Source: Lachnospiraceae bacterium (GTDB lineage: Bacteria; Bacillota_A; Clostridia; Lachnospirales; Lachnospiraceae). From it: a stretch of DNA of 17,531 nucleotides. A model generated the notes under the pieces. The model saw nothing but the letters and a program-made list of their open reading frames with translations. It was not told the origin of the DNA and searched no databases. Shown here in pieces: positions 14,492-17,531 of this stretch (the first letter of the stretch is position 1; each line of letters begins with the position of its first letter). The stretch is from the NCBI GenBank assembly GCA_017391465.1, contig JAFOYH010000025.1:1-17531 (forward strand), written 5' to 3'. The position numbers and the translations under genes were made by a program.

Positions 14492-15376
14492 CTATAATTT
14501 TTCTTCAACTTCCTTCATGTAAGGAATCGATGGTGTTGCTCCTGGTCTGGAAACCGTAATACTTGCAGCAAGTGCACTCATTTTCAAAGTCTGCTTAATG
14601 GACATGCCCTTGATAATACCCGCAATGAAATAACCTGTAAAAGTATCTCCTGCCGCTGTTGTATCAACAGCCGTAACTTTAAAGATTTCCTGCTGATGAC
14701 GTTCGTTTTTATCTGCATAAACAGATCCATCGCCACCAAGAGTTAATACGATTTTTGCCTTTTCATATTTTTCAAGAACTTTTTCGATAATCTTATCCGG
14801 TTCTGTTTCTCCGCCGGAAATCTGTCCGCCTTCAATTTCATTCATGAAAAAACAAGAAACCTTACTCATATCACATGCATCGAGATATGCATCATATGGC
14901 GAAGGATTCAGGAAAATCTGCATACCTCTTTCATATGCTTTATCAATGATATATGGCATTTCACTAACTTCATTCTGAAGAAGAAGAATATCTCCGGCTT
15001 CAAAATTTTCAAGAACAGAATCTACAAATTCTTTTGTGATAGCACGGTTTGCTCCACCGTAAAGAAGAATACAGTTCTGACCGTTCTTATCAACCTGAAT
15101 AATGGTATGACCGCTCTTTCCATCAATCTTCTTAATAAAGTCTGTATGCATGCCATATTCTTTTGCTGCATCAAGGAATGCAAGACCGTCATCACCAATA
15201 AGACCTGCATGATATACAGGAACACCGGCTTTTGCCAATGCAACAGACTGATTAAAGCCTTTACCTCCAAGGAAGATCTCCATACCAAAACTGGACTGGG
15301 TTTCACCAGGCATAACCATATGATCTACCTGATATACATAATCTACATTTAAAGAACCAAAATTTAATACTTTCAT
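14492..15376 (-). CDS. rbsK: PfkB-family sugar kinase (ribokinase-like)
   Basis: A 294-residue PfkB kinase, probably ribokinase, phosphorylating D-ribose to ribose-5-P in the cytoplasm. Signatures: N-terminal F-G-S-L-N-V-D (6-12), L-G-G-K-G-F-N-Q-S-V-A-L-A (36-48), the second PfkB signature D-T-T-A-A-G-D-T-F-T-G-Y-F (238-250) with catalytic base D244, and the L-N-P-S-P strand (156-160). Substrate is inferred from the rbsA-rbsC neighbours; a nucleoside kinase of the same fold cannot be excluded. RBS AAGGAG precedes the ATG. A GC-rich hairpin separates it from rbsC, which may lower its expression relative to the transporter. Confidence 0.87.
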   Translation of the reverse strand: MKVLNFGSLNVDYVYQVDHMVMPGETQSSFGMEIFLGGKGFNQSVALAKAGVPVYHAGLIGDDGLAFLDAAKEYGMHTDFIKKIDGKSGHTIIQVDKNGQNCILLYGGANRAITKEFVDSVLENFEAGDILLLQNEVSEMPYIIDKAYERGMQIFLNPSPYDAYLDACDMSKVSCFFMNEIEGGQISGGETEPDKIIEKVLEKYEKAKIVLTLGGDGSVYADKNERHQQEIFKVTAVDTTAAGDTFTGYFIAGIIKGMSIKQTLKMSALAASITVSRPGATPSIPYMKEVEEKL

Positions 15377-15397
15377 TGTATCTCCTTTTTATTACAA

Positions 15398-15420
15398 AAC
15401 GCCCAAGCCAAGCCCGGGCG
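15398..15420 (-). other. GC-rich intercistronic hairpin between rbsC and the kinase gene
   Basis: On the minus strand CGCCC (15420..15416) and GGGCG (15404..15400) enclose an 11-base loop, with TTTTG after the stem. It lies in a 60-base gap within the operon. It could be a weak terminator or a processing point for graded expression of transporter and kinase. Confidence 0.4.
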
Positions 15421-15436
15421 CTTAAATCAACCTCAA

Positions 15437-16483
15437 TTATTTGCTTTCGTTACGAGCTTTAAGAGCCATCTTAGCTTCCATATTTCTCTGGAACTGGTCA
15501 ATTACAACAGCTACGATAATAACGAGACCTTTGATAACCATCTGCCAGAATTCGGATACACCACACATAACCATACCATCATTGATAACACCGATAACAA
15601 ATGCACCAACGATTGTACCGCCGATTGTACCAATACCGCCAGCCATGGATGTTCCACCAAGAACTGCTGCTGCGATTGCATTCATTTCCCAGGATTCACC
15701 TGTTGCCGGATGAGCAGCTGCAAGCTGAGAACAAGCGATGATACCAACAACTGCTGCACAGATTCCAGAAATCATGTAAACGAGGATTTTAACTTTGTCA
15801 ACTTTAACGCCAGATAATTTAGCTGCTTTTTCATTACCACCGATGGAGAATACATGCCATCCAAATACTGTTTTCTTAAGGATGATCGCAAAAATGATCG
15901 CCATAATGAAAAGAATAACTAAACCTACAGGAATACCAAACACATTGGAACCGAAGAATGTCCAACCCTGGTTTCCAAGACCTTCATAACCTTTAAGATC
16001 AGAATATGTAGCACCGTTGGAATGTAAGTTTGCAAAACCACGGCAGATATACATTGTACCCAATGTTGCGATGAAAGGAGCAACATTGAATTTTGTAATG
16101 ATCAAACCATTGATAATACCAATAATCGCACCTACAAGAACTGTAATAAGAACAACTAATGGAACACTGAAATAAATTGTCACACCTGCAAATTCAAGTG
16201 TAAGACCTTTCTGTAATAAACCGCCGGCAATCATACCGCCAAGACCAACAACCGCACCTACGGAAAGGTCGATACCGCCAGTGATAATAACGTAAGTCAT
16301 ACCGATTGCAATGATACCATATAAAGCAACGTGTTTACCAATAAGTAACATAGTATTTACGCTAAGGAAGTTATTAGCAACAATACTGAAGAAAATTAAT
16401 AATACAATTAATACAATAAATGTTCTCCCTTTCAAGAGAGTCATCATCAACGCATTATTGTTGTCTTTTTTATTTGAACTCAT
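15437..16483 (-). CDS. rbsC: Ribose/sugar ABC transporter permease (RbsC family)
   Basis: A 348-residue inner-membrane permease of the RbsC/BPD_transp_2 type, with about eight to ten hydrophobic segments from residue 20 to 330. Typical marks are G-M-T-Y-V-I-I-T-G-G-I-D-L-S-V-G-A-V (about 61-78), the conserved N-x-x-A-P-F-I-A-T-L-G-T-M block (about 132-144), and A-A-A-V-L-G-G-T-S-M-A-G-G-x-G (the ATPase-contact loop, about 270-284). It forms the pore of a ribose or nucleoside importer with the RbsA ATPase. The ATG follows AAGGAGATAGAAGG, and the gap to rbsA is 23 bases, so the two are co-transcribed. The periplasmic-type binding protein (RbsB) is not between them and would be upstream, off the window, or elsewhere. 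Confidence 0.93.
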   Translation of the reverse strand: MSSNKKDNNNALMMTLLKGRTFIVLIVLLIFFSIVANNFLSVNTMLLIGKHVALYGIIAIGMTYVIITGGIDLSVGAVVGLGGMIAGGLLQKGLTLEFAGVTIYFSVPLVVLITVLVGAIIGIINGLIITKFNVAPFIATLGTMYICRGFANLHSNGATYSDLKGYEGLGNQGWTFFGSNVFGIPVGLVILFIMAIIFAIILKKTVFGWHVFSIGGNEKAAKLSGVKVDKVKILVYMISGICAAVVGIIACSQLAAAHPATGESWEMNAIAAAVLGGTSMAGGIGTIGGTIVGAFVIGVINDGMVMCGVSEFWQMVIKGLVIIVAVVIDQFQRNMEAKMALKARNESK

Positions 16484-16506
16484 ACCTTCTATCTCCTTTT
16501 CCCCTC

Positions 16507-17531
16507 TTAGTGATGACCTTTATAAGATGCAAGAACCAAAGATTCTTCCTTAATTTCATCCCCAACAAACTCATCTGTCTTGATACCATTAGATAATACA
16601 ACAACACGGTCCGCAATAGAAATAATTTCCTTTAATTCAGAAGAAATAACAATAATAGACAGCCCCTGTTCTGCATACTGATTAATGATATCGAAAACTT
16701 CTGTCTTGGCACCGATATCGATACCACGGCTAGGTTCATCCATAAGAAGAATGGATGGGTCTGTTAAGATACCCTTTCCGATAACAATCTTCTGCTGGTT
16801 ACCACCAGATAAAGAAAGAATTGGAAGTCTCTTATCTGCAACTTTAATGTGGATATCTTTAATTTCTTTTTCAACCATTTCATCTTCTTTTGCAAAGTTG
16901 ATGAAACCGCCTTTTGCATAACGATCCAATGCAGAAAGTGAACAGTTACGTCCAATATCCATGGTCTGTACAAGACCTTCACGCTGTCTGTCTTCCGGTA
17001 CAAGCGCAAAACCTTTTTCAATCTGTTCAGAGATAGACTTAATATTCATCTTTTCACCTTTGAAAATAATATCGCCTGTATGTTCTGGACGAAGACCCAT
17101 GATACATTCAAATACTTCTGTACGACCTGCACCCATCAAGCCATAGATGCCTAAAATTTCGCCCTTCTTCAAATCAAAGCTGACTTTGTTCAAAAGGTAT
17201 CCGCCACCACTCTTAGGAAGTGTAAGATCTTTAACTTCAAGCACTTTATCCTGTTTAGCCCAATCAATACCACGTTCTCTCTTTGGATAGGATTTATTAT
17301 CACCTGTCATCTGCTGTACGATCCAAGGAACATCAATATCTTTAACATCTGCATCTGCCACATATTTACCATCTCGAAGGATAGTTACATGGTCACCAAT
17401 CTGCATAATTTCTTCCAGACGGTGAGAAATATATACGATAGAAATACCTTTCGATGTTAAATCTCTCATGATCTTGAAAAGAACATCTACTTCGTTCTGA
17501 GAAAGAGAAGATGTTGGTTCGTCCATGATCA
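16507..17531 (-). CDS. rbsA: Sugar ABC transporter ATP-binding protein (RbsA family), partial
   Basis: The N-terminal part is cut off by the window end; about 340 of roughly 500 residues remain. The visible protein begins in the first ATPase domain at Walker B (I-M-D-E-P-T-S-S-L) and continues through its H-loop (Y-I-S-H-R). The second ATPase domain follows, with the A-loop region G-I-Y-G-L-M-G-A-G-R-T-E (a Walker A variant typical of RbsA/MglA), the linker L-S-L-S-G-G-N-Q-Q-K (ABC signature), and I-L-L-M-D-E-P-S-R-G-I-D. Two ABC domains in one chain is the RbsA/XylG/MglA pattern. It powers import through RbsC. It lies upstream of rbsC, first of the operon genes seen here, and its regulatory region is outside the window. 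Confidence 0.94.
   Translation of the reverse strand, partial: IMDEPTSSLSQNEVDVLFKIMRDLTSKGISIVYISHRLEEIMQIGDHVTILRDGKYVADADVKDIDVPWIVQQMTGDNKSYPKRERGIDWAKQDKVLEVKDLTLPKSGGGYLLNKVSFDLKKGEILGIYGLMGAGRTEVFECIMGLRPEHTGDIIFKGEKMNIKSISEQIEKGFALVPEDRQREGLVQTMDIGRNCSLSALDRYAKGGFINFAKEDEMVEKEIKDIHIKVADKRLPILSLSGGNQQKIVIGKGILTDPSILLMDEPSRGIDIGAKTEVFDIINQYAEQGLSIIVISSELKEIISIADRVVVLSNGIKTDEFVGDEIKEESLVLASYKGHH

Noticed and set aside
1..17531. CRISPR array, insertion sequence, prophage or integron
   Set aside because: No regularly spaced repeats, transposase, integrase or terminal inverted repeats are seen; all long inverted repeats are explained by terminators or RNA stems.

Overview
The window looks like the chromosome of a low-GC, spore-forming, strictly fermentative Firmicute, most likely a Clostridia/Lachnospiraceae-type gut anaerobe. 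The support is indirect: paired engulfment genes spoIID-spoIIQ, acetate kinase, a class B sortase, strong AGGAGG-type ribosome binding sites, TTGACA/TATAAT promoters and frequent hairpin-plus-T-run terminators. I see no insertion sequences, phage genes, CRISPR array or rRNA. Most of the window is core genome.

Layout. (1) 1-629, minus strand: a small GIY-YIG protein with its own promoter. Upstream of it is a gene-poor stretch of about 320 bases that contains a candidate structured RNA ending in a strong terminator. (2) 630-3555, minus strand: ackA, then spoIID, then spoIIQ. Both sporulation proteins keep their family fold signatures but appear to have lost key catalytic residues, and spoIID has no good start codon at its ribosome binding site. 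(3) 3659-5068, plus strand: an orphan class B sortase (TTG start) and the manganese exporter mntP, each with its own promoter. (4) 5149-5618, minus strand: tRNA-Lys(CTT) with promoter and terminator, then a membrane-anchored zinc-ribbon protein. (5) 5848-8818, plus strand: an MscS channel, an AI-2E/UPF0118 permease and trmB in a tight operon, followed by a previously unlisted 46-residue cysteine-rich small ORF whose ribosome binding site can be sequestered in a hairpin. (6) 8886-9860, minus strand: a DEDDh exonuclease with a C-terminal Cys/His cluster. (7) 10008-13129, plus strand: a DUF1015 protein, glycerate kinase and purE, each with a recognisable promoter. A perfect palindrome lies just downstream of the glycerate kinase promoter. 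(8) 13246-17531, minus strand: a ribose/nucleoside sugar operon read right to left as rbsA (cut by the window edge), rbsC, a PfkB sugar kinase and deoB.

How the genes fit together. The rbs operon imports a pentose or nucleoside, phosphorylates it, and interconverts ribose-5-P and ribose-1-P. PurE works in purine synthesis nearby but has its own promoter. AckA makes ATP from acetyl-phosphate. MscS, the AI-2E-family permease and MntP suggest ion and osmotic housekeeping. The best candidates for something undescribed are the RNA at about 412-600, the cysteine-rich small ORF at 8678-8818, and the catalytically degenerate SpoIID/SpoIIQ pair.
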